Shown here: in pieces, positions 34,810-43,535 of the stretch
Layout of the letters: the number at the start of each line of letters is the position of its first letter
How positions within the stretch are numbered: the first letter of the stretch is position 1
DNA from: Deltaproteobacteria bacterium
Lineage (GTDB): Bacteria; Desulfobacterota; Syntrophobacteria; Syntrophobacterales; Syntrophobacteraceae
Reading direction: 5' to 3'
Length of the DNA: 64,000 nucleotides
NCBI GenBank assembly: GCA_021780695.1
Contig: JAJXYD010000021.1
Coordinates: 1 to 64,000 of the forward strand
Program-made: the position numbers and the translations under genes
The notes under the pieces: model-generated
Seen by the model: only the letters and a program-made list of their open reading frames with translations
What the model was told of the DNA's origin: nothing
The model's database searches: none

Positions 34810-34897
34810 CCGTATTCTGGCGGCGAAGGGGACACCCCTTTTGCACCCCGCGATGGATTCCGGGGAGAGGTGTGGTCTGCCGCGTTTGAATACGGAA
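34810..34897. ncRNA. Candidate compact structured RNA or palindromic element
   Basis: An outer 9-bp stem TCCGTATTC/GAATACGGA (34810-34818, 34889-34897) encloses an inner GCGGC/GCCGC stem and two hairpins, AAGGGG-aca-CCCCTT and CCCCG...CGGGG. Together they make a closed multibranch fold of about 88 bases. It lies between two minus-strand genes (radical SAM upstream, SOD downstream). It could be a SOD leader, a terminator complex or a REP-like element. No known family was recognised. Confidence 0.4.
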
Positions 34898-34937
34898 CTT
34901 TAGATCCAGAAAAAATTAAGCACCCGATATGCGATAC

Positions 34938-36212
34938 TCAAGGCAGAGAGGGATTAAAATACCCAAGTCTTAGATCGGGGAATTCCTCTCTAAGCATCCC
35001 TATCAGGCGGCTCATTCCGAGCTTCTTTTCCTTGCGATCTACTTCCAGTAGATCGATATACCATTCCGGATCTATGTTGAGGTTGCGCATCTGGATCAAA
35101 TCGAGGCCCGTTTCGGCTATCAGTTTTCTTAACGATTGCCATTCGCTTTCCTGGTCGGTAAATCCGGGAAAGACAAAGTAGTTGATAGAGGCAAAACCGC
35201 CGGCGGCCTTTACCACGCGGATGGAGTCGCGGGCCTGCTCGAAGTTGAAACCTTTGGGGCGAAAGTATTTTTCGTAATATTGGGGGCGAGCGCTGTTCAT
35301 GCTTACGCGGATACTCTGAAGACCGGCGCGGCAAAGCCGCTCGACCGCATCCGGAAGACTGCCGTTGGTATTTAAGTTAATGGTTCCCCGAGCGGTGGCT
35401 TTTCGAATCATTTGGATAGAGTGCTCAAGGGTTTTGGCCTGGAGAAGCGGCTCGCCTTCGCAGCCCTGTCCAAAGCTCACGACCGCCCGCTGCGCTTCCC
35501 GCAGGTGAGGGATTGCAACCTCGCTTATCTCCTCGGGAGAAGGAACAAAATCTATGCGATCCTGGGTTGGGCACAACCCCGTGCCTTCCTGACGGCTTAT
35601 GCACCCGATGCATCGCGCGTTGCACTCCGGAGAGGAGGGAAGAGGCGCCTCCCAGCGCTTCATGAAAAGGTTTTTCGCTGCCGGACATCCGTAGGTGAGC
35701 GCACACTTTCCAAGGTGCTGGATAAGCCGGTTTTTCCCTTCGGCCTGCATGCGCCTGCGGGCGTTTCGCTCGATAAGCTTGAGGTCAAAGTTGCAAAAAT
35801 CCTGCCGCCGGTCTCTATCGATCCTTACCGCCGGGACCACAAAACGCCCGTTTAGCCAGCCCACCGCGGTGTAGGCGAAAAGCGGCAGAAGGGGTGCCCC
35901 TGCATTGGTCTTGTATGCGGGCGAGTGAAGATGGGTGTAGGCCGGAGAGATGAAAGCGGCCACGGCGCGCACAGGTTTACCCGGGCTGAAGGGGTCTTGC
36001 GAAAGAACCTCAAACCTGCGTTTATCGGGATTATAGCCGACCGGCAACCTGTCGGGCAGTAAAAACAGCTCGCTGCCTTCAGGAAGAGCGATCAATTCGG
36101 AGGAAACCGTTTTTTCCCATTCACCGGCGCAGGCCCCGGCCATTTCAAGGTCGGGCCAGTCGAGAATGTTGCCTTGCGAATCGGCGTAAACTAAAGTGGC
36201 CTGGTTTTTCAT
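34938..36212 (-). CDS. Radical SAM protein of unknown substrate
   Basis: The 424-residue protein carries the radical-SAM cluster motif CxxxCxxC (Cys197, Cys201, Cys204: PECNARCIGC), followed by the SAM-binding barrel with FGQGCEGEPLL, INLNTNGSLPDAVERL and SVRVSMNSARP-like segments. The first ~190 residues form an unusual N-terminal domain (PDRLPVGYNPDKRRFE, AFISPAYTHLHSPAY) with no clear match. Family members with this layout are uncharacterised. The minus-strand start has AGGA upstream; it is divergent from the rRNA methyltransferase gene. Confidence 0.85.
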   Translation of the reverse strand: MKNQATLVYADSQGNILDWPDLEMAGACAGEWEKTVSSELIALPEGSELFLLPDRLPVGYNPDKRRFEVLSQDPFSPGKPVRAVAAFISPAYTHLHSPAYKTNAGAPLLPLFAYTAVGWLNGRFVVPAVRIDRDRRQDFCNFDLKLIERNARRRMQAEGKNRLIQHLGKCALTYGCPAAKNLFMKRWEAPLPSSPECNARCIGCISRQEGTGLCPTQDRIDFVPSPEEISEVAIPHLREAQRAVVSFGQGCEGEPLLQAKTLEHSIQMIRKATARGTINLNTNGSLPDAVERLCRAGLQSIRVSMNSARPQYYEKYFRPKGFNFEQARDSIRVVKAAGGFASINYFVFPGFTDQESEWQSLRKLIAETGLDLIQMRNLNIDPEWYIDLLEVDRKEKKLGMSRLIGMLREEFPDLRLGYFNPSLP

Positions 36213-36367
36213 AGCACTTCTTTCCTTGTCATCTCTCCCTTTATAGCATATTCGGGTTTACAGTCCATCCTGTTAAGGGGTATGTCTAATGGGCAGACAA
36301 CAAGATATCTTTGCTGCGCGTTCAAAATTCTTGAATCTTTAAATCGCGGATAGAACAGGGAAATTTA

Positions 36368-37594
36368 ATGGTTGATGTCTCCAAAGAGTCCAACGCGGCT
36401 TTTAGCCGCCGTGTAAAAACACATATCACCGGGCACGAACACCGTTTCGCTATAACCACGCCTCAGGAACTGGCGCCGATATGTCTTGGCGAAGCGGCGC
36501 TTCTCGACATCCCGGCTCCCGAATTAACGGAGGCGGGAGTCGAATTTACCGGCAGGCTTAAAGACGCCTATGCCTGCAACCTCTGGCTGAGGACTGCCGG
36601 AAGGGTGCTGTGCAGGCTTTCTTCCTTTCGCGCCGGCGCTGTGGAGCAACTCTTCTCCAAGGCTTCGCGCATTCCGTGGGAGCTGTGGTTAAATTCTCGG
36701 ATACCGATCGATCTTCAAGCCGGAGTAGAATATTCCCGGATAAGCAACGAAGGAAAAGTCGTTGAAATAATCGCTCAGAGCATAGAAAAACGGTTGGGCC
36801 AAACAGGGGCAATTCATCTGCCTCAATCGGAGAAGGACGCTCATGATGGCGGTTCCGGCCAAAATCAGCTCATTCAAAAAATCCTTGTCCGCCTGGTTGA
36901 AAATCAGTGTCGGATAAGCCTCGATACGTCGGGGTCCCATCTTTATCGGCGAGGCTACCGGTTGAGCGGTTCAACCGCTCCGATTCGCGAAACGCTTGCT
37001 GCCGCTATTTTGCTCAAAGCGGGCTGGAAGCCCGACTTCCCCCTGGTCGACGGTATGTGCGGTTCGGGCGTCTTTGCGATAGAGGCGGCGCTAATGTCTC
37101 GAAAAATTGCTCCCGGCCTGGGACGGGATTTCCTGTTCCAAAAGTGGCCCTCCTTCCAGGAAAAAAGCTGGGCATATCTACGCCGAAAGGCCGTGGAGTC
37201 TTCGCTGAGTAAAGCCGCCCAACCTATCGTTGGAATCGACATCTCTTCGGAGGCCATAGACCTTTCGCGGCAAAATGGCAGCCGCGCCGGAACCGCTTGC
37301 GATATTGACTGGAAAAATAGTGACTTTTTCGATTTTATCCCTGCCAAAGAGGGGCTTGAGAAAGGTCTTGTCGTTTTAAATCCGCCCTACGGAGTGCGCC
37401 TTGCCTCGGATGGCCCCGGCCTCTACGAAAAAATCGGCGCCCATCTAAGACTCAATTTCAAAGGATGGAAATACGCCGTTTTGGCAAAATCGAGGCTGGA
37501 AGCCGCCGCCCTTGGGGCCGGACGGATGCGCCACTGGAACATCCGGCACGGAGGAATGAACATTACCGTCGCAATCGGTTCTATTTCGTCCTGA
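36368..37594 (+). CDS. THUMP-type 23S rRNA (guanine-N2) methyltransferase, RlmL-like
   Basis: The 408-residue protein combines an N-terminal THUMP-like RNA-binding region (about 25-190; DAYACNLWLRTAGRVLCRL is typical of the family) with a UPF0020 methyltransferase domain. The SAM-binding VDGMCGSGVFAIEAALM and catalytic VLNPPYGVRL (NPPY at 338-341) are present. It matches the first half of E. coli RlmKL (G2445 methylation) and lacks the RlmK half. Start 36368 is preceded by AGGGAAA. Confidence in the family is high, in the exact nucleotide less so. Confidence 0.88.
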   Translation: MVDVSKESNAAFSRRVKTHITGHEHRFAITTPQELAPICLGEAALLDIPAPELTEAGVEFTGRLKDAYACNLWLRTAGRVLCRLSSFRAGAVEQLFSKASRIPWELWLNSRIPIDLQAGVEYSRISNEGKVVEIIAQSIEKRLGQTGAIHLPQSEKDAHDGGSGQNQLIQKILVRLVENQCRISLDTSGSHLYRRGYRLSGSTAPIRETLAAAILLKAGWKPDFPLVDGMCGSGVFAIEAALMSRKIAPGLGRDFLFQKWPSFQEKSWAYLRRKAVESSLSKAAQPIVGIDISSEAIDLSRQNGSRAGTACDIDWKNSDFFDFIPAKEGLEKGLVVLNPPYGVRLASDGPGLYEKIGAHLRLNFKGWKYAVLAKSRLEAAALGAGRMRHWNIRHGGMNITVAIGSISS

Positions 37595-37641
37595 TCTCTT
37601 CAACACTAGGCGTCCCTTCCTTCCACCCGGATGGGACGCCG

Positions 37642-38241
37642 CTAGAGTCGTCCCGATTTCCGGTAAACCGCCATGACTTCCTCGCAGGTAACCAGGGATT
37701 TTAGAAAGGGGACTTCTTTTTCGATATTTTTCCTGCCGTTCATTTCCTGGCGATCCACCAGGGCAAGGGCGCCAAGAATTTCGAAACCCGCCTCACGGCA
37801 TGCCGCTATTGCCTGGAGCGTTGAAGCCCCGGTGGTAACCACATCGTCTAGAACCACCACCCGGTCTCCGGCCTTGACCTTGCCTTCTATCGCGGCAACG
37901 ATTCCGTGGTCTTTTTGTTTCTTCCTGACAATAAAAGACTCAAATGGCTTGCCTTTTACCCATGATGTGTAGGCTGCCGCGTTTGCAAGCGCGTCGGCCC
38001 CAAGGGTGAGGCCGCCCACCCCGGCGGGTTCAAACGCGCTCAAAGCCTCGAAAATGAGGTTTCCTATAATATATTGGCCTTCCGGATCGAGGGTGACCTT
38101 TTTGCAGTTAAAGTAAAAGGAACTCATTCCGCCGTGAGCAAGTTTAAAGGACGGACGCTCCGAATATTGAAAAGCATATTCGATGACAAGCTCCACAAGT
38201 CGTTTGCGCATTTTGTCGATATCCACCGCTTCAAGATTCAT
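37642..38241 (-). CDS. pyrE: Orotate phosphoribosyltransferase
   Basis: PyrE forms OMP from orotate and PRPP in pyrimidine synthesis. The ~199-residue protein shows the PRPP-binding loop RVVVLDDVVTTGAS and the flexible-loop region FIVRKKQKDHG, with GGLTLGADALA upstream. ATG 38241 is chosen because GGAG sits 9 bases before it; in-frame ATGs at 38256 and 38277 have poorer spacing. It follows a radical SAM gene on the same strand by 44 bases. carAB, earlier pathway genes, lie about 12 kb away. Confidence 0.93.
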   Translation of the reverse strand: MNLEAVDIDKMRKRLVELVIEYAFQYSERPSFKLAHGGMSSFYFNCKKVTLDPEGQYIIGNLIFEALSAFEPAGVGGLTLGADALANAAAYTSWVKGKPFESFIVRKKQKDHGIVAAIEGKVKAGDRVVVLDDVVTTGASTLQAIAACREAGFEILGALALVDRQEMNGRKNIEKEVPFLKSLVTCEEVMAVYRKSGRL

Positions 38242-38285
38242 AGGTGTTTTCTCCATCTCCGGGAAGCCGCCCGGCAATCAGGCGA

Positions 38286-39212
38286 TCAGATGTCTTGCCG
38301 GTCCGGCCAATTTTTGCCCTGGTACAATTCGTTTTGCTCCATATACGTTTTCACGGCGTCCAGATTTTGCCGTTTTTCAAGCGCCCATGCAGGGGCTGCA
38401 AGCTCTTCGGGGTGAGGGTCTCCGGTCAGCCTCTGAATTATCAGATGAGGAGGCAGCAACGCAAGAAATTCTCCGGCCGCGGCTGCGTAAACCTCTCGGG
38501 TAAGACAGGAATAGGCCCCTGCCTCGTGCATCTCATGGATCGCGGTTCCCTTTATGACATAGAGCAGGTGTATTTTTACAGCCTGAATGTCTTGACGAGC
38601 AAGAAATCTTGCCGTATCGAGCATATCTTCGACATTCTCACCCGGAAGGCCGAGGATAACGTGAGCGCAAACGGGAATGTTTCTGGCGCGTAACCGCTTG
38701 ACCGCGTCAACGAATGCCTGCACCGAGTGCCCTCTGCGTATGCGTCTAAGGGTGTCGTCGTTTGCCGATTGAAGCCCCAACTCGATCCATACGAGGCTGG
38801 TCTTGCCGATTTGCCCCAGAAGGTCGGCGGTTTGCTCCGCCATGCAGTCCGGGCGGGTGCCAATGCTTAGCCCCACGACGTCTTTATCTTGCAGCGCCTC
38901 GCCATATAAGGCTTCAAGCTTTGAAATCGGTGCGTAGGTGTTTGAAAAAGACTGAAAGTAGGCAAGGAATTTTTTGGCCTTATACCTTCTGGAAAGCCTC
39001 TCCTTTCCCGCTCTGATCTGTTCTGAAATAGAGACGAACCGAGCCGCCCCGGTGCCCGAGCCCTTCTCGTTGCAATATATGCAGCCCCCCCTTGCCAGTG
39101 TGCCGTCTCGATTCGGACAGGACAGCCCCGCATCGAGAGAAATCTTTTGGACCCTGCAGCCGAAGGTTTCGCGCAAATAGCTATTGAAGTCGCGGTAGAG
39201 TAATGTGGCCAT
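38286..39212 (-). CDS. YhcC-type (TIGR01212-like) radical SAM protein
   Basis: The 308-residue protein begins LLYRDFNSYLRETFGCRVQKISLDAGLSCPNRDG and has the cluster motif in the unusual spacing of the YhcC/Elp3-like group (SCPNRDGTLARGGCIYC). Later motifs are GLSIGTRPDCM and LVWIELGLQSANDDTLRRIRRGHS. A C-terminal region (YAAAAGEFLALLPPHLIIQRLTGDP) matches the family. The biochemical role is unknown. It is probably co-transcribed with pyrE 44 bases downstream. Confidence 0.9.
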   Translation of the reverse strand: MATLLYRDFNSYLRETFGCRVQKISLDAGLSCPNRDGTLARGGCIYCNEKGSGTGAARFVSISEQIRAGKERLSRRYKAKKFLAYFQSFSNTYAPISKLEALYGEALQDKDVVGLSIGTRPDCMAEQTADLLGQIGKTSLVWIELGLQSANDDTLRRIRRGHSVQAFVDAVKRLRARNIPVCAHVILGLPGENVEDMLDTARFLARQDIQAVKIHLLYVIKGTAIHEMHEAGAYSCLTREVYAAAAGEFLALLPPHLIIQRLTGDPHPEELAAPAWALEKRQNLDAVKTYMEQNELYQGKNWPDRQDI

Positions 39213-39305
39213 TTCCGCTCGTTTACACTTTTCTCCGGGTTTTATCAGGCGAAGATGCGAAAAAAACTGGAATTGATCTTAAAATCCTCTCGGAAAGAGT
39301 GGGGT

Positions 39306-39760
39306 TTAATCCTGGCCGTTGATTTTAGAGGAGCATCCCGCAACGGCGGCAACTCCATAGGACCTCATAAGCTCGACAAAATCAAGGATATTGTTTTCCC
39401 CTTATGAGAATTGATGCACAGGATATCGAAGTTCATGGCCCTTTTAAAAAGCCACGGGAAGTCTTTGGAGGTAAGCGCTGAGGAAAAATCCTTAAATGGC
39501 GCTCTGGTGTACTGATGGGTCCACCTTCCTTCGGAGCCCGATTCCATCAACTCCCAGAAGGTGCATCTGTCCAGATCGAGGCATTGGGCGATTTGCTCCA
39601 ATGCCCAATCGATTTTGGCATTTACCTCCAACGAGGGGGTGTTTGCGAATTGGGTTGAAAATTCTCCGAGCAGCTTATCCAATTCGATAAACCTCCCGGC
39701 GCCGATGCGGATTGTCGAGTTCCTGCCTTGCATGCCACGTCCTGTGAGATTCTCAGCCAA
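39306..39760 (-). pseudogene. Frameshifted remnant of a GAF-domain sensor protein
   Basis: The minus-strand frame from 39760 reads LGEFSTQFANTPSLEVNAKIDWALEQIAQCLDLDRCTFWEL, the start of GAF domains found in many deltaproteobacterial sensor kinases and enhancer-binding proteins, and stops at 39365. In the next frame the similarity appears to continue (NILDFVELMRSYGVAAVAG) until a stop at 39306. One frameshift near 39400 therefore joins the two parts. Kinase and output domains are absent, so this is a decayed fragment. A sequencing error cannot be excluded for the shift, but truncation would remain. Confidence 0.6.
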
Positions 39761-40081
39761 GATCTCCCCGGCACATACGAGGATGCTTCCCTATAAAATT
39801 ATAAAATACCGGCCGCTGCCCAAAGATACTATTTCCTCCTTTAACTTTCCACAAAAAGGCTGTATTTTTATTTTTCCGGTAAAGATCGGCCGGTTTAAAT
39901 TGTAAAAAATCGAAAATCCGCTTCAAATACTCAGAAACCGCTGAGCAAAACGTTCGCCTGCGACTCTATCTAAACGCTATTGGTTCGTCTCCCTCCCGGT
40001 AAAGAACTTGCGACGACAACCATAGTCTGATATTGGTCCGGGCCTTGGGCGGTCCTGTAATTTTTTCTTAAGAGGTAAGGC
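39761..40081. other. AT-rich intergenic region before the OmpA-like lipoprotein gene
   Basis: About 320 bases with no supported gene. The middle is AT-rich (ATAAAATTATAAAAT near 39792) and could hold promoters for either flanking gene, but no hexamer pair with proper spacing stands out. Confidence 0.4.
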
Positions 40082-40624
40082 ATGAAAAAGGGACGGATCC
40101 TTGTACTGATTTTCTGCTTTCTGACCCTTACCGGGTGCGGCTCCGTGGGTGGTCTTGACAGTTGCCGCACGGACCCGGCCGGGTCTAAAGGGCTGGAAAA
40201 TAATTTGCCGGCTTATCTTCAACAGATGAGCGGGGCGCATGTGCAAAAAGAAAAAAACGCCGTAAGCGTAACAATACCCTCCGATTTGTTGTTCCAACCC
40301 GACGCCGGCAGTGTGGAATTATATAATCATGCAGATATGATGCTCCTGGCTAATGCCTGGAAAAAATACCCCTGTGCAAAACTGGCTGTGGATGTCTTCA
40401 CCGACTGCAAACACTCGGAGGAAAAAAACCTCGTTCTCACTGAGCTGGAAGCCTGGATGATAAAACAGGCCCTCATGAGCTGCGGGATAGCCGACGGGAA
40501 GATATCCGCCCAGGGTTGGGGCGAATCCAAGCCGGTGGCAACCAACGGCACTGCCGATGGCAGGAAAGCCAACAGGCGCGTTACGGTAACTTTTGAGTCC
40601 GGCAAATCCTTGGCAGCTAAATAA
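40082..40624 (+). CDS. OmpA-family lipoprotein
   Basis: The 180-residue protein has a lipoprotein signal (MKKGRILVLIFCFLTLTGC, lipobox LTGC with Cys19). An OmpA-like domain follows: VTIPSDLLFQPDAG at the first strand, LAVDVFTDCKHSEEKN where peptidoglycan-binding domains have GHTD, and GESKPVATNGTADGRKANRRVTV at the end. The DxxG pattern typical of peptidoglycan binding is altered, so binding is uncertain. A GAGG lies before the ATG. It converges on the rsmG-spoU fusion three bases downstream. Confidence 0.8.
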   Translation: MKKGRILVLIFCFLTLTGCGSVGGLDSCRTDPAGSKGLENNLPAYLQQMSGAHVQKEKNAVSVTIPSDLLFQPDAGSVELYNHADMMLLANAWKKYPCAKLAVDVFTDCKHSEEKNLVLTELEAWMIKQALMSCGIADGKISAQGWGESKPVATNGTADGRKANRRVTVTFESGKSLAAK

Positions 40625-40627
40625 GTC

Positions 40628-42082
40628 CTAGCGCGACTCTGCCCATTGAAACAGTGCTATCGCGGTCGCTACAACCCCGTTTAGCGATTCGACCCCCGCG
40701 CAAATGGGGATCGAAATCGCATCTTTTCGAAACTTTTCCGGAAGTCCGGGTCCCTCTATGCCGGGAAGAAGCCCGAAGCTTGCCGGGAATTCGAACCGCG
40801 AAATCTTTTTCCCTTCTTTGGAAAGCGCTACGATCGGCAGGTCCTCGGGTAGTTCTCCAATGGACGGTCCTTCAAATAGAGGAGCTCCGAAGACCGTTGC
40901 GGCCGAGGCCCTTACAGACTTTGGGTGGTATGGGTTGGCGGCTTCTGCCAGCACGACGATTGCGGAAACCCCGAAGGCCACGGCCGATCTGATGACAGCC
41001 CCGACATTTTCGGGGTCCTGAAAAGGGATAAAGAGAGTGCATCCTGTGGCAAAGCCCTGCGATGGCGACCACTTGGGCATCTCCTTTATCCTTACAAGCA
41101 GCATCGGACTGGACGTACCGAAAATATCCAGGGTGTCGAAGAGTTGCGCGGCGAGCCTGTACCACGTCAAATGCGTGGGGCCGTCCTCGGGCGGCGGATT
41201 TTGATCCCCTCTGCCAATCCAGGCGATGCAATCGCCTGGATTGCGCGCTACTGTTTCCAGTACCTGCTTTTGTCCGAAAACAAGCGCCTGCATTTGTTTG
41301 CGTATACCGCGTGGGGTGAGGAGCTTTTTTAATTCCCGGAACGTTTCATTGTTTTCGCTCTCTATGGTTTTCACAAGATTTGCCTTTTCGAACTCGGCCC
41401 TTCTTAGCCGGGGTGGACAATCCAGCCTCTCGAAGACAACCAGTCTTCGCTCGTCTGCGGAATCGGGCAAACGGTAATGATGGTCGCCTTTTAGCCGGTA
41501 GCGATCCGGGAGGCGCGCGAGTGCCTCCTGGATTTCCTCTTCACAGCGCGGTCCTTTCATAAAGATCGCCAGACCGCCCCTGGAAAGAGTCCCGCTTATT
41601 CTTTCCAAAGTGGCCGCGATGGCTTCGACCGCTCTTGTGATTATACCGTTTACGGGTATCTCTGTGGAAACGTTTACGCTGTGGCCAAAGACGCTGATCT
41701 TCGAAAGTTTTAGCTCGGCAATGGCGGCTTGAAGAAATTCGACCCGGTTTTGCCTGCTTTCCGCCAGGATGATCTCGATATCGGGGAAAGCTATTTTTAG
41801 AGGGATCCCGGGCATCCCGGGGCCGCTGCCAATGTCCATTAGCGGCGAGGGCAGCTCTATGATTTTGCCTGGAATGATCGAGTCCACATAGAGCTTGCGG
41901 ACCATGTTGGCAAAGTTGTGAATCCGGGTGAGATTAAGTTCTTTGTTGTATTGTCTTAGCAGCAGGTGATATTTCCATAAGCGGGCCGCTTGGGCCTGCG
42001 GCAGTAAAATACCCGATGCCGACAGCAGCCTTGAGAGCTGTGCCGCATCAGGTTCTGCCCCGAAACTTTTGTGAGGTCTCAA
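40628..42082 (-). CDS. RsmG-SpoU fusion: 16S rRNA G527 methyltransferase joined to a TrmH-type methyltransferase
   Basis: Residues 1-220 match RsmG/GidB (LWKYHLLLRQYNKELNLTRI, SAM loop LMDIGSGPGMPGIPL at 81-95, ITRAVEAI, GGLAIFMKG), which methylates G527 of 16S rRNA. Residues ~235-484 match a SpoU/TrmH SPOUT methyltransferase with substrate-binding domain and all three knot motifs: NVGAVIRSAVAFGV, LLPGIEGPGLP and IPICAGVESLNGVVATAIALFQ. The two are normally separate genes. Both halves look intact, with no stop or start between them. It is divergent from the RluA-like gene 35 bases away. Confidence 0.88.
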   Translation of the reverse strand: MRPHKSFGAEPDAAQLSRLLSASGILLPQAQAARLWKYHLLLRQYNKELNLTRIHNFANMVRKLYVDSIIPGKIIELPSPLMDIGSGPGMPGIPLKIAFPDIEIILAESRQNRVEFLQAAIAELKLSKISVFGHSVNVSTEIPVNGIITRAVEAIAATLERISGTLSRGGLAIFMKGPRCEEEIQEALARLPDRYRLKGDHHYRLPDSADERRLVVFERLDCPPRLRRAEFEKANLVKTIESENNETFRELKKLLTPRGIRKQMQALVFGQKQVLETVARNPGDCIAWIGRGDQNPPPEDGPTHLTWYRLAAQLFDTLDIFGTSSPMLLVRIKEMPKWSPSQGFATGCTLFIPFQDPENVGAVIRSAVAFGVSAIVVLAEAANPYHPKSVRASAATVFGAPLFEGPSIGELPEDLPIVALSKEGKKISRFEFPASFGLLPGIEGPGLPEKFRKDAISIPICAGVESLNGVVATAIALFQWAESR

Positions 42083-42117
42083 AGCTGCTCCTTCAGTTCC
42101 GGATTGCAGGTAACGAT

Positions 42118-42888
42118 ATGAACGATAATTATTTTTTTCATAAATCCTGGCCGATTTTCTACCGTGACAATCACTTGCTGGTCCTCTACAAGCCTGCCGG
42201 TCTACTGGCCCAGGGGGACCAAACCGGTGAAATTTCCCTGCTGGAACTCGGCAAGCTCTGGATCAAGGACATCTATAACAAACCCGGCCGGGTTTTTCTC
42301 GGCCTCGTTCATCGCCTTGATAGGCCGGTTGCCGGGGTAATGCTCTTTTGCCGTACCTCAAAGGCCGCGGCAAGAATAAGCGAGCAGTTCCGCACCGGCA
42401 AATCGGAGAAATACTATTTGGCGGTACTGGAAGGAGAACTGAAGGAAAAATCCGGAAGTCTCCAAAACTTTATCGACAGGCGTGAGAACCGCTCGAGCTT
42501 TATCGTGGATAAAAAGACCCCCTCAGCCCGCGAAGCCCGGCTCTCGTTTGAAACCCTCGATTGCGCTAAAGGCCGCACCCTGGTAAGAATACGGCTCGAA
42601 ACCGGCCGAAGGCACCAGATACGGACACAATTCGCCCACATCGGCCACCCGGTCGCCGGGGACTTGCGCTACGGGGCCCCGGTCCCGCTTGCCCAAAAGC
42701 AAATAGCCCTTTTTGCCAAAGAGCTTGTCGTCGATCACCCCGTCAGCGGCCAAAGGCTGCGGTTCGAGTCGCCCCTTCCCAGGGACTGGCCCTGGTTAAA
42801 CGAGGGGGCGAACAGTCAAATTCCCTGGGACTGGAGGCAACTGGAACAACAACTCGATCTGGACCTGTCTATACGCGCCGGCTCTTAA
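42118..42888 (+). CDS. RluA-family RNA pseudouridine synthase
   Basis: The 256-residue enzyme isomerises uridine in RNA. The catalytic Asp lies in GLVHRLDRPVAGVMLF; other family motifs are VLYKPAGLLAQGD, RLETGRRHQIRTQFAHIGHPVAGDLRYG and LRFESPLPRDW. It lacks an N-terminal S4 domain. A short form like this may target tRNA or 23S rRNA; the site cannot be assigned. ATG 42118 has GCAGG upstream; the longer frame to 42016 overlaps the divergent fusion gene and is rejected. It converges on a lipoprotein gene with a 4-base overlap of stops. Confidence 0.9.
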   Translation: MNDNYFFHKSWPIFYRDNHLLVLYKPAGLLAQGDQTGEISLLELGKLWIKDIYNKPGRVFLGLVHRLDRPVAGVMLFCRTSKAAARISEQFRTGKSEKYYLAVLEGELKEKSGSLQNFIDRRENRSSFIVDKKTPSAREARLSFETLDCAKGRTLVRIRLETGRRHQIRTQFAHIGHPVAGDLRYGAPVPLAQKQIALFAKELVVDHPVSGQRLRFESPLPRDWPWLNEGANSQIPWDWRQLEQQLDLDLSIRAGS

Positions 42889-43424
42889 AATTTATCCACA
42901 ATTATCCGAGACTCTACGATATTGGTCTGCTCGGGTATTCCATTGTTTAAATACTCGACCCGGACTCGTACCGTGTTATAGTCGGCATGGAGATTTTGCG
43001 GACGGATCCTCGCAATGAGCCTCTCAGGCGATTGGAACCTTATATCGGGAGCCCCGACGCAAAACTGCTCCGACTCCATGGTCGTCTTCGCATCCCGGGG
43101 ACCGGGGCTGCAAAAACCTCCCGAAGGCTTGAGACCGCCGCCGCCTGCCAGACAATCAGACGATGAGGACGAAAGGGACGGGCTGCGGGTAAGCCATTGG
43201 AAACACACTTTCTCCACCTTCACCGGTCCATCGGAGCGAAAATGCAAAATCACGTCATAGGGAAGGTTCTCCCGTATATGCGTGACCATGTCGATTCCCG
43301 TAAGTTTGGCTTCTCCGCTGGAAAGAGGCTTGATCCTTCCAAGGGGGGACTGGGGTTCAAATGAAGAGCAGGAAGAAAGCATGATGATTGCGGCGACAAT
43401 CGCCAACCACTTGGCGCTTTGCAT
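42885..43424 (-). CDS. Hypothetical lipoprotein
   Basis: I do not recognise the family. The 179-residue protein has a lipoprotein signal (WLAIVAAIIMLSSCSSF, lipobox LSSC with Cys19) and then a beta-rich domain (DVILHFRSDGPVKVEKVCFQW, ERLIARIRPQ, NTVRVRVEYLN). A Ser/Gly/Pro-rich loop with several cysteines (SLSSSSSDCLAGGGG, GGFCSPGP) interrupts the middle. It is probably anchored in the envelope facing the periplasm. Divergent from surE; its stop overlaps the end of the rluA-like gene. Confidence 0.75.
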   Translation of the reverse strand: MQSAKWLAIVAAIIMLSSCSSFEPQSPLGRIKPLSSGEAKLTGIDMVTHIRENLPYDVILHFRSDGPVKVEKVCFQWLTRSPSLSSSSSDCLAGGGGLKPSGGFCSPGPRDAKTTMESEQFCVGAPDIRFQSPERLIARIRPQNLHADYNTVRVRVEYLNNGIPEQTNIVESRIIVDKF

Positions 43425-43535
43425 CTGGAGTCCTTTCTGAAAAAAAACGGGCGTTGGGCATCAAAGGTAAACGTGCACAATAAAAGTTTAAAAAAAGAAT
43501 GTCAAATATTCATCTGAAAGGTTAAAAGCTGCGCT

